Below are positions 24,834 through 37,190 of a stretch of DNA of 64,000 bases, one piece after another. The first letter of the stretch is position 1, and every line of letters begins with the position of its first letter. Origin of the DNA: Temnopleurus reevesii. Lineage: Eukaryota > Echinodermata > Echinoidea > Temnopleuroida > Temnopleuridae. The notes below the pieces were generated by a model that was not told the DNA's origin, made no database searches, and saw only the letters and a program-made list of their open reading frames with translations. A program made the translations under genes and the position numbers. The DNA lies in the NCBI GenBank assembly GCA_036244855.1, contig BQKZ01000036.1, forward strand, positions 154,795-218,794, given 5' to 3'.

Positions 24834-25766
24834 ACTACAATTCTTTCTACTACTGGCAAGTAATGTTCAAATTATGTAAACAGAGCTCAATGAACCTGCG
24901 GTTTTATTCTTTTTATAAAACTGAAACATAATACATATAATAAAGTGGATTTAAAGGCAATGTTTTATTTATAATCCTCCCTAAGTTTGTGTAACAAATG
25001 AAGGCAGACAAGAAACAAGTATACTTTTATAGAGAGACAAAAATTTCCCCATTTCTCAACCAATTCGTCCATGAATATTTCATAGAAAATGACACCAAAA
25101 CATTGTCTTATATTTTAGTTTATCAAACATTGTACACAATCTCACTTTGGGTAGACTGCAATTTGACATGAAGAGCTCATAAATCCCGGATTGCCCAGCT
25201 CGCATCACCAAAACATAAACTACCGAGCAAAGAAAGAACATCTGATTGTCAATGCCCTGGACCTCATTTCCTTTGCGTGCTTCCCTTCTTGACCCAAACC
25301 GGTTGGCACAAATCCAAGAATCTTTTGTAGTTTGGAGGTGAAGTTATCAAAAAGGTTTTATCAGGTTGCTTTTCGCTATTGTCCATTATTCCCCTAACTT
25401 TTGAAAAGATGGATGAAAGGATTTGTATGAAACCGCAGTGAAGTTTTAAAAAAAGAGGCAGAACCATTTAATTTGCGTACATGTTCATAACAAAACCATT
25501 ATATTATTCTGACAACTTTGATTTGTTATTCTCATTTCATTGTTGCGAAAAGAAATCACATGACCCATACAAGTATACATGATGATGATTAGCTTCCTTG
25601 AATATGGAATACTATATCTGGTTCGTAGCTGGATGGACAAGTGTAAGAAGAATCAACAAGATCAAAATATATTATTTGGTTTAAGGTTACAACACTCCAG
25701 ATTATATTTCCAATGCTGAATATTTGTTATGTCCTGTCTTTTTATATGCAAAAGAGGATTACAGTA
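24834..25766 (+). repeat. Copy 2 of ~0.93-kb duplicated block, begins at the assembly gap
   Basis: Direct copy of 21030-21955 in the same orientation. Its first base is the first base after the N run. After the shared GATTACAGTAC it continues into CTCATTACCC, whereas copy 1 continues into an LTR. Confidence 0.85.
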
Positions 25767-28700
25767 CCTCATTACCCCCCCCCCCCCAATTGCTCTCATT
25801 GCTTATGAACATGTACATTATCCCAATCCAATCCACTCCTTCTAAAAAATCACAACAACCAACAGGATGAATGATGATGATGACATGAACAAGAATCATG
25901 TTCAAGACCCATGGGTACATAACATTTATGATGTAGGGTAATACAACACCAATTTGGCATTGTGAGCCTGTTTACGCTTCTTGTCATTGCTTGATCACCT
26001 ACCCCTATCACACCTATGGAGCATCTCTGCATTACAAAAATAAATAATCAAACGAATCATGGAAGAATTTTTGCATTTGAACTGATCTTGCTGCTACAAG
26101 TAGATCATGATGCTGATGTTGAAATACACTGTACAATGGACAATTAGTTGTGAAAAGTATGATACATGTAGACTAAGATCTTCATGACCTGATGTAAAAC
26201 AGAAGACAAGTGGCAGTGGCAACTGATCAAACTTCATTCATTCATTTAAGATTAGAAGCTTGAATTGTTGTTCATGCAGGTACACAGAGTGGTGTAAAAT
26301 GGAGAAAACAAGGAGATTTGTGTATTTGCTTCCAAGTCTCTAGCCTACAGCAAAATATTGTCAATCATCCGCAGCATTAAAGTTCAAACTTGACTTTGAC
26401 ATTAAGCATGCGAGTGAGCTTCTTTCACTCCAGTGCATAGATCACTCCGCATCTGGACTCCACTGTGACAAGTGAAGCTCACTGTCACGATGCCAAATTT
26501 GTGAAGACAGACAGAAGACGCAAGAAAGAGGGTCGCCAGCCTTACGAGGTGAAAACCCCATGCAAGGCACGCTCCTCACACTCTCCGTCTTGGAAGGTGT
26601 ATTCTTCAAAACCTTTTTTTTTGCTGTTTTTCGGCTCCAGACAATAACAGTGTGAGAGCTGTAGGGGGCATCGATGGGGTCTCCCTGTCAACAATCCGAC
26701 CTGACAGCTGCCACTTCCCAGGGTAGATGTGAAATCGGAGGTTTATGTCCAGCAAAATCTATACTTTATAATGTTTTGGGGGACCACTCGGCCCATTCAA
26801 ATATTGGGGGGGGGGGGGGGGGTCTCATTATAACATGCATTTTCCATAGGAGAGTGATTCCATAGACATAGTATAATGTTTGGCCAATTTTTATCTCCCG
26901 CCCCCTTATAATACATGTAGGCTCAATGAAAAGTATACTGTTTACAACAAATGCAGGGACATTTTGCAACACACTTAAATTAAATAAATTATTTTATGTA
27001 TATACGTGTATAAAACTTATTTTTCCAATTGTTCTATCAGTATAGATCTGAAGATTGTTCATAGCAAACAAAAAATAGACCTGCACCAAACTTGAAAAAC
27101 ATCATAACACATCTGAGCACCCAGGGTCCTTCTATTATATCCAGGGGTGATAAGAGGAAGGACTAACTAAAAGAACGTCTGACTCTCCATTTCTCTTTGT
27201 CTGAAAGTCTTGCGGTCAGACCAAGGACTCTCAAGGGGTAACCCACAAAAACAAGTTGAATGCATGGAAGGAAACACCCCACCTCACCGTAACGCGCTAA
27301 CAAGGAAGTATATCTCACTGATCTTACAAGTCAATTTGACGAAAAACAAATCCCTCGCTAAAAAGGGGTGACAAACAAGTTTGAACAAATTTAGTGATAA
27401 AAAGCTGCTTACAGAGTTAGGTATTTTTTTCTTATAGAAGGTATTAATATGTGACCAAAGTTATATTCATGGAGGACAACATGATAATTGCATGTCAAGT
27501 TTACAACAGCAAGTAAGAAAAGGACACTAAAGATTATATTTACGTCTTAAAGTCAATTGACGGGATTCTTTTCCTGATCTGTCAACGATTCTTCAATCAT
27601 GCTGCTTTCTCAAAAATCAAACATATAGCCTACATCATATCCGTCAACACAAACAAATCACAATAGATGCAAAATACAATTATCAATATAAGTACCAATC
27701 CACATGTGAAACGGTAAAAACAAAGGGGGGAAGGCAAGACAGACAGGCATAAATGGAGAAGAGGGGATATAAGGGGGATATTTACTGGATGCTATTCTTT
27801 TATACACCCCCCATAAAAAAATCAATTCTGTGAGTGTCTAGACTGGACTGTTCTGCAATGTTTGAAAAGAGGACATCTGTCTTCAAGACATTAAATAGCC
27901 CCATAGGAATACAAGCATCTACATGTACAAAACAGATTACCTGTCTTTTTAGGCCAGACAAAACATGGCAAAGAAGAACACTTGATAGTCTTTTTGTTGT
28001 GATTGATACATGAAGCACTATCATCAAACAGTTAGTGTGGTTTGAAACAGGATAACAAAAGTTCACAAATCAATTACATGACTTTCCTGTTGATCAAAGG
28101 GAAGCATTTATTACAATACATCTTAAAAATTGTAACTGAAACATGCACAACTTGTATGAATAAATCGATCTCAATCATGTATACCTTCCGTGATGATAAT
28201 TACATTTGTTCAAAATTTTAATTCATCATAACAAAGAATTAAATATTGGGGTTAACCAACTCATCAAAGCAGATCAAAATCAAATCTTTTGACACACATA
28301 TGTCATCAAGAGGGATGTGGTGATGATAACTACTGACCGCAAAATTAATGACTTCTTTAGTCAGCTGAGAAAGAAATAAACACCATAACCCAACAATAAC
28401 TCTTCACAAAGCCATCAGCTGGGTTATTATGAGCTCCACTGATGCAGGTATTGAAACCATAAATCATACAATGCTGTTTACTAGATTATTTGTCTCCAGT
28501 CTGAAAAGTCTGAGAAGTATGACCCACATGTCATAATTTTTCCTTTTTGAGGGGTGGGGGTGGGGGGGGAGGGGGTAGGAGCTTGGTCTAAAAAAGGTAA
28601 AAATCATTTTCTGACACTTTACTGGTACCTAGCAACAAGTCTAATTGATCACTCTCCTGAGCAATGATTCTTCATGTGATACCCTAAGGCTATACTCAAT

Positions 28701-29391
28701 CCAATACACTTGGCCTAATATTTCATATTTTGATTTACATACTCTAAATCTATTTTTAAATATGTTACAATGAAATGAATCACTGGGTAATTCTATGGTT
28801 GTGGTTAACAAATGTCAACAAAGAACGTTTTTAATTACTCTCAAAACCAGAAATGGTTGCCAGAAAGTCTACTTGAAGCTTGGGACACCCACAGTGCTAG
28901 GAGTCATGACATTTAGACATTTAGACAAAAACAATCCTTGAGATGAATGACATTATAGTTATAAATGTGAGGGAGCAATGATTAATAGAATGTGTTAATT
29001 GTTTGATTATTTACCCGCAAATCCATTTCCTCATACAGGCGATACATCAAATAATACAAGAAGCATTGAAAGATTCTAAATCCAATTATCACAAAGGATG
29101 TATCAATGTCATCGTTCTATGAATATTAGACCTTCTCTTGAACTCAGCTGAGGTTGATACCACAAACTAGAAAAGCCACCAAATAAAACCCCACAAACTA
29201 CCCTCAGATGGATGGGGCAAATTGATTGACAACTAAGGTGAACACCACATTTCTTTGTGATGCAATAATCATTTTATTTATACATATTTCAAATGTTTGT
29301 TTTCCATTTATAATTCTTTGTTCTTAAAAATATATTAGTCTGGACTGACAGAACAAGCTAAAATGATCAAATTTCATTATGTGTTGTAGTC

Positions 29392-29428
29392 ATCTTCATC
29401 TCCATCTTCATCTCCATCTTCATCTGTT
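29392..29428 (+). repeat. 12-bp tandem repeat, about 3 copies
   Basis: Unit ATCTTCATCTCC repeated. Confidence 0.8.
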
Positions 29429-29776
29429 GTAGTACATCTTCAGCAAAATAACACCTTGAAACACATCAATTCTTTCTTTAGATGTGAAATCCCTGCAAAA
29501 TCAGTATTCATGAAAAAAAGAAACATACAGCATGTATACACTGTTAGAAAAACTATTACACATATCATATTGTATATAATAAACGTTACAGTGTAACATC
29601 ACCTCAAATGCATGTACAGTGTATCCTCAACCTGCAAACAGGGGACACGCCCCCCGAAATGAACCCCCAGCTGACTGTGTGACCTGACACATGAGGACAA
29701 GGACAAACTTGACTAGTCTTGAAGAACAAACTTAATCCTGATAATTCATTTCAAGATTGTATAAAATAGTGACTTG

Positions 29777-29822
29777 ATTCAACATCAGACAATTCAACAT
29801 CAGACAATTCAACATCAGACAA
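29777..29822 (+). repeat. 15-bp tandem repeat, 3 copies
   Basis: TTCAACATCAGACAA three times, essentially perfect. Confidence 0.9.
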
Positions 29823-32800
29823 CTAATGGATAAAACTGATTGTGTGCAAGGAGCAGCGTTAGACTATGCTCCAAACATAATTTCTCATACTGTTGGTAAC
29901 ACTAAACAAAATGCAATATTGAGTATGTTTTATATCCTACAATGTAGTAGATCAGGACACAAAGTTTCACTACTGATAGATATTCCTGGATAGAATTTAA
30001 TACTCTATTATACAAGCAGTGCTCTTGATCAAAAGTTACATTTCATTTTGTGTCTCTGTAAGTAATTACTTACAGCTACCTGTAGCCAATGGAAATAATT
30101 CTTTTTGAATGAAACATAAAAAATATAGTGAAAACACAAAGTAAGGCCAGTGATATCATATCAATATGATCCTATTACTGTCCCCACAAATAGTACGCCT
30201 CCCATTGTTTTGATTGCTCCTACGTATAGCACATAGCATACCTTTTGAAATGATCTAAGTTCAGATTGATGGATCAATATAAAACTTTATTTAGATTCCT
30301 AGTCATTGTCCATGATTGCATGATAGTGAAATTGTGTAGGCGTAAGCAAACTTTGTTAGGAGTACTGAGTATTAATTATAGGCCTACATTCTTTGAAATA
30401 AGCTTGTTTACTCCTTCCAGCAACATTCAATATCGATAAACCATGACAGATATTATTGAGCATACCCCCAAATAAAACATGATGATACATTTTACTCAGC
30501 TCACTATTAGGCCTATTTCTTGGGCATAGTTTTCTAATCCAGAATACAATGTGTCCACTGGGTGTACTTTAGCATATGACACATAATCTACCAGTAAATG
30601 AGGTAATCAAACTCCAAAAGCCATTGGGCAAGGGTCATTTGGGGTATTTCCCTGAGGAGAATCTGTTTACACCTCAGCTACAGTAAGAGTATGGATCTTG
30701 CATAAAGGAATATGAAATCATAAAAGCCGCTAACAGTGTACAATGGTCAGATGGTAAACTATCTTCTTTCAAGACTGCAATGCAATCTTGCTGCAGTACG
30801 CTGACACACTCTTACAAACTCTTACAAACAATACATGACGTATATTTGGCAGACAAAGATGATGCAATATGTTTATAGAATTGCAGCAAATATAAACACT
30901 ACCCTGGGAAATGAATGTTCTGCACTGTTTAGTTTCACACTTAAAAGCAGCTTGAAACTGGGAACCCCCATTCTACGGACACCTTCCCTAGTACACTTGT
31001 AAATTATGAACAATTCATCGCCCCTCCAACCAGTTCTTGTAGACATCACAGAGAGTCAAATCATACATGGACTAGCATTATCACCGATGACTGGGTTGCT
31101 AATATACCAGATCTCAATCAAGCGTAGTGTTAATATCATGGTCAAGAGGTTAGACTAACCATATGAAACTAATTGCTTGACCGTATGTTCAATGTAAAAA
31201 GCAGTACTTCACATGTATTGTTGCCCGATTGTCAATCCAAAATTAGCAAGTTATGGGTTTCATAAATAGGAACAATTCTTGGTGGTGCCCTGGGGATACG
31301 TGCCAATGTGCTATTTCTAGTTCTAATGCATTCAGCATAGGGTACTTGTATTCCGTTCATGTTTAGTGAATATGATACAAAAACTTGACAGCTTGATTAG
31401 AACTAATCCTGTGTAATTTCTATACACAAGTGTTTTACACGAAGAATAGTTTGACCAATATTGCACATCTAAACTCACAGATGTGAAGGAGTGTATTTAT
31501 AGAGCAGAAATCATTCCCAATTTGGAAGTGCCAACCCTATTAAAATTATCTGGTTACATGCCAACAGAAATTTTAAAAGGAATCATCATTAAAATTCAGT
31601 TCATGGATGGTGATTTGGGAAAATCTATATTAGGTTAAAATTTCAAAACCGACATTGGGTCTGACCTTCTTTTCTAGCTCCCAACATCATTATTTTGTTC
31701 AGGTGCCAATATTGAAATCCACACAATGTACACAAAACTTCCATCTGATATATAATTACTCATGAATATAGGGCAGGGTCAAACATGCCTTCACCAGAGG
31801 ATAAGTGAGGCAAATTATTTGATGGAGAGAAAAAGAAACATGTATTCTCATACTTTTGATCACTTCTCCTCTCCTCAATTTCATTATTTTCTCTCTCCTT
31901 GAAGGGCAATGACCCAGTCGGTACAATGGCTGGTATCATCTATACAGGATTGATATGATTATCTAATCAAGCATTATGATACCCACAATAGATAAAAGAT
32001 AGTTCAAAGGAGAAGAAGACCTAGTTTTACCATGGTTTTATATAAAGGCCGTTGCCCTGCAAATCCACCATTGCCTTTCCTTTTCCCCTCCCTATACTTC
32101 TAATATTCATGACTTTCAAAACTGAAAGCTTTAATATAGCTTATCAATATGATATGACAAGTTCAGACATGTTTTCTTCTAAATTTGTTCAAGTATATTG
32201 ATTATCACATGTGCTAGAGGAGGTGACAAGGTGACCTACTTTCCAGTTACACAAAGCAGTTGAAAGTGAGAATATGCAAATTACATCATAAAAGGAAAGA
32301 AGGCATTTTAAGCATACAGTTATGCTGAAGCCTTGTTTTTTAATGAATCTCATTTTCAGTAAATGAATTTCACAAGATAAATGCAAATCCAATTGTGTTC
32401 ATGTGATGGTAAGTGTTCATTTGCTTACTTTTTAAACAAATAATTTATATACAAATGAGTATTAATTTGATCTCTGTATATTTTGCAGTAAATATCAGTT
32501 TGACAAAAACCTTTCAGACTAGCTAAAGTTACCAGGAATCTGTATCACCCTTGAAGAAAGGCCATAAACAACAAATACTGAAATTCTTCTAGCAAGATAT
32601 TTTCTCAGAAAAGCAGCAGCATTAACAGCTAAGCTTGTTGCAAACAATACCCAATTTCCAGAAAATGCCTAAAAACAATAATCCAATAAATGACAATTCC
32701 TCACTTTCCTATGAATATTTTCAAAGTAACAGTAAGGTTAAATCCTAGAAAACAATAAGTAAGCAGGAAAGGTCAGAAAACCAATGTGAATAACCTAGCA

Positions 32801-33548
32801 ATTATTGCCCTGACAAGGTAACCACACTCCTGACTATACTGATGGGGACATCCTAGGCCAATAGTGAATTCTGAGAATACACCGGTCATGCACTGGGGCG
32901 TTACGAGAAAAACATTTACACGGGCAGTGACAATTACCACATCAATATATTTAGGCACCATGATGTAGATGACAAAGATAATATTACAAAAGGTACTTGG
33001 GGTCTTTGTAGAACCATGACAAAGACCAAATGTTGGCAAGTCTCCCAGATTTGACCTTCCAGTTTTATTGATTGGAGTATTGCACATGGGATCTTTGTTG
33101 ATAGTAAACAACCAAATCTGAACACTTGACTACCACACCTCTTTGTTTCAGGTGATTTCACAAAATACAACATTATCATCAAATAATTAGAAAAACTAAA
33201 ATGATAATAATTTTTTAAATGTGCAAAATTACCACTTGAAGAGTTCTGATGGATATCTTTTATGAACTTGTTCTTCCAACAATTGATGTAACTTAGACAA
33301 TATTAGGCACACAAGTTATCTCGGCTCCTGTGTCAATTTCCACTGGTGAAACTCATGTTTTGGAAATTGAACATCACAAATATACAAATCAGATTTATCA
33401 AAACTTTTTAAAATGCACAGAGGTGTATTAGGTATTTAGGTATACAAATGTTTAATCAGGAATTCAAATAAAAGATACTTCTGACAGTAAACTAAAGAAC
33501 ATATAATAAATATATTTGTTTTCCTTCCCCTATTTTACACCAACTTAC

Positions 33549-34410
33549 CAAGAGAATATTGTAGCTGCTTACACAGGATAAAAGTCTTGTCTCTGTCCTT
33601 AATCTTACGAAAATTTTGCAGCTCTTTGTAAGTTGGCACCAGGATATTTATCTCCCAGAACATTCCAAAAGAGTCTCTCACCCAGCGGCATCAAAGTCCA
33701 TGAGACACCGGCAAAATGGTGAAAATACATCAAAGATTATATGCCCAAGTATCCTACTCACTGGTTCTTATAGTTGTGTCTGCTGGTGAGCTATAGTTTG
33801 AAGCTTTCAGTTTGTAATCCCAATACAATGAATGAATGGAAAGAGATCACAAATCAGCTGAGTACAGGTCAATAGATATATCCACATACTACACGGAGGT
33901 TGCTTGCTAAATGCTGCAGAGCTGATAATGACAGCTTACTACTATACTACTACTATGATTCACTCAACCGGGTATTTTTTTTCTATCCTTTCTACCTGCC
34001 TGATTACTACAATGGCGAGAGCAGTCAAAACACAGTCATCAAGGGCACTGCTTAGATAAACAGACTCATCCACTATGAAGCAGGGGAGAGAAGTGCTTGT
34101 GTTTTTGTTTTCCCCTCACACACGGCCCAGACTGTGTACAGTGCCTCGCTCCGATGCACATAGTCACGTACTCTGAGTCACCCCTCTGCAGGAGTGTTTA
34201 CAACACGGTGGACAAGGCTGGGAAGCCAGCCAATCAGGATGCAGCTCATTTGCATGGTGGAAGCCCCTCCCATTTACTATGTCATGAATTATTCATGTTG
34301 ACAACAGTGAGGAGTACTACCCCACCAATCATGATGAAATCATGTGACCATGTTCTCAGCCAATGGGAGTTGAGATCTGATTGTCTACGTCAGGAGGCGG
34401 GAGACAGGCC
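33549..34410 (-). promoter_or_regulatory. Promoter-like island, candidate first exon of the BIM-like gene
   Basis: In an AT-rich background this stretch clusters CCAAT boxes (plus-strand CCAATCAG 34230-34237, CCAATCAT 34325-34332, CCAATGGG 34360-34367), a perfect octamer ATTTGCAT (34248-34255), a 15-bp palindrome CATGAATTATTCATG (34283-34297, POU-dimer-like), TACGTCA (34386-34392) and GAGGCGGGA (34394-34402). On the minus strand a strong donor, TTG|GTAAGT, sits at 33549/33548. A 5' untranslated exon ending at 33549 and splicing to 20317 would explain the missing first exon of the BIM-like gene. The motifs are seen; promoter function and the splice are inferred. Confidence 0.3.
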
Positions 34411-37023
34411 AAGTTGGGCAGATCAATCTCACAAACAGTTATTATTAACACGTCTATTATGCAAATCCATCTAGCTATGGGGATTAATAACAATGGTCAA
34501 TAATAACACAATCATAGTTACTGGCTACCATGAAAAAAAAATGATCTCCAGATGTTTTATCTAAGTCCTGAAAATATAATCTTTGTAAATATCTACTTTA
34601 ATAACATTGGGCAATCAATACTGCTAAAAAAAACAATGAAATGAAAGTTGAAATTAGTGTCAATCACAACACTTTCTTTTTCTAAACCAACCCGTCAATT
34701 TTTCTCTTTCATCACCAAGCGTGACTCATAAAGCAACAAGCACTCATTAGACACCTGCAATCGGCTAATTTCATTCCCATCATGGTTTTTACCCCTGTAA
34801 TTCTCAGACTAACCACAGATCTCATGAAAAATAAGTTTTTTTTCTTTTGTTGACAAGGAAGGGGTAGTTCTCTGCTCAATTATTAATTCACAAAGGTTAC
34901 TCAAAGTTTAAGTAACTATAAAGACAGTTCTTTCTTCTTTTTTTTGTGTTGAAAACCCTCAGGCCAAGGTTCTGGTTTGGTCTCATAAAGGGTTTAGTCT
35001 TCAGGGTTTTCAAATATTTTGATGGCTGAAATGGCTGAAATGCATTCAGATTAATTAAACTTAATCAAATACATACAACATACTAATTTACAATTGTTGA
35101 TTCATCCTTCTTTTTCTATCGGTTTATTATGTATTAATATGTGAATTGTCAAATTTGCATTTGCACAATCTGACATAGCATACAATATGCAAATATCTTT
35201 TCACCACACAAACTCCTTCCTTATTTAAAGTAAAGTTCAAAAGTCCGAAATCGCTTCAAAGTTGATCTTATGATCAGTAATTTCACAAATCAATTTTGAA
35301 AATCAGTTTAATACTTGTTTCTACTTTTCTTTATTTTTCTAGTCTACTGAAATTGTGTATATGAAAGTAAAAATTGTGATGCTTGCAACAAAAGTGAAAC
35401 TTTTTTACATTTTAAAAGGGAATTTCGAAAATAAAAATAAAGCTTTTGGCACCTTTTTCCTGAAAGAAGAAACAGGGGGAAAAACTTTTCTTTGCCTATT
35501 ATAAAGGTGACTGTGGCAAGTGGATACCCATTAAGGTGCAATTAAAAGAACCACAACTTCAAAATCTCAATAGTATGTACTAGTATGTTGTTTGTTTTGA
35601 AGCAAACTGAAACAAAATATATCATTATTTTCAGCTTGATGCCCTACATCCAACTCTCACTTCATACAAAAAGACTACAAAAGTGTTGAAAAACAGATGC
35701 ACTTGTAATGCTAAACTGTACTGCTAAATGACAAAATGCACAGTATATTATAATTGACAGCCCAAGAGTATGAGTTGGGCGACGATTGAGTGGAAGGGTG
35801 TATGAATGCACCCCACTACCAGCACCAGCCAATCTACCTGTACTGTACCTGCCCTGGCATGAAGCCAAACAATGCTCACCTGTAACTGAGCGTGTTGTTT
35901 GCTCACATAACCCCAGAGAACAAAGGGATTCAGTGTGTTGATCAATTCACTTTACAAAGGTGATGGAGAGAACATGTTATCATTCATCCAGGACATGATA
36001 TATATAACCCATTAATGTCATCATGATTCACCTCATATTTACCACATCAAAGAGGTCATCAAACATGTTACTTTCTTTTCTACCTCCATGGGTATCCCAT
36101 AAGCAAAACGGGTGGGGGTACAGAGGACAGAAGGGCCTGTCCATCATCAGACGAGAAGTAGAATTCAATGAGTAGAGATCACAAATCAATCATCAAGTAA
36201 AAGTGAAATTGGTAACCCAAGAAATGTAATGACAGATTATCTGAAAACACAAAGAATTAATCAACGATGAAGAATATGCCATACAGGGTAAATGAAATAT
36301 ATTTGAAAGTAAGTTGTTTCATTTCGTAATTGTATTTTCACCTCAACTAAACTCTGGAATATGGAAGAAGAAAAAGGAAGTTGAAATAAGAAAGAAAACA
36401 TTTGCTTAATACTCCATAGAATCACATTGAGTTAATCTCTATGATTGGGGAATTATTTGGAAATATATCATATTACAACTTGCACACATCGGTTTGCAGC
36501 GCAACTGAAAATAGCAGCAGATAATATGTCTGTGGTATCAAAACAATATCATCAATAGCCCAATGTTATTGCTGAAAACATTGTCTTGTGAACTTCAGGT
36601 TATCGCTACATGACAGGAAGCTCATTTATGTAACTGAAACTTCAGAGTCAATATCCTCCAATGACTGACATTAATGTTATGTTTTTTTTGTTCTATAAAA
36701 TATTAATTCAAACAAAATTGCATTTAATCAAAAGTATGAAGGATACCAGTTAGCTTTGATCGGAAGTCCTGACAATCCCTTAGAAAGCCATTGTGTCCAC
36801 AAATTTAAAAAAAAATGATCAGAAAACCATTGCCAGGGCCTAAATTAAAACTTATGCCTGAAAATTTGTTTCCCTGAATTATTCAACCCACAAACCATAA
36901 GTTGACCCTGTAGGCAGCAACCAAGGCAAAATCTATTGTTTTAACACCATTAGAAAGAGAAAGAGACTATCAGGATAGAGAAAGGCTGATGGAAGGAAGA
37001 GACAAAGGTTTGGACTAGACCAA

Positions 37024-37042
37024 GAGAGAGAGAGAGAGAGAG
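37024..37042 (+). repeat. GA microsatellite
   Basis: (GA)n followed by a short G-run. Confidence 0.9.
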
Positions 37043-37157
37043 GGGGGGTTAGAGAGAGGCGGATGGGGAGGAAAGAATGGTAAAGAATGTAGAGTGATAG
37101 TGAGGAAGAAGAGAATTTTCTTTGACAAAGTTAGGTGTAAGAGAGATAAATAGTAGG

Positions 37158-37190
37158 AGAGGGAGGGAGGGAGGGAGGGAGGGAGGGAGA
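37158..37190 (+). repeat. GGGA microsatellite
   Basis: (GGGA)n, about 7 units, in a purine-rich stretch. Confidence 0.9.

Larger units (their letters stand above)
20318..33548 (-). other. Upstream intron/intergenic sequence of the BIM-like gene
   Basis: No coding exon found. It holds the duplicated block, LTR and assembly gap (21.0-25.8 kb), a G-run at about 26806, minisatellites at 29.4 and 29.8 kb and otherwise AT-rich unique sequence. If a first exon lies near 33.5 kb or 45 kb this is intron. Confidence 0.5.

Noticed and set aside
24193..24879. Open frames of 209-228 codons on both strands
   Set aside because: They consist of Ns from the assembly gap.
32773..33111. 112-codon minus-strand frame
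   Set aside because: No recognisable domain, start context or splice sites; left as intronic.
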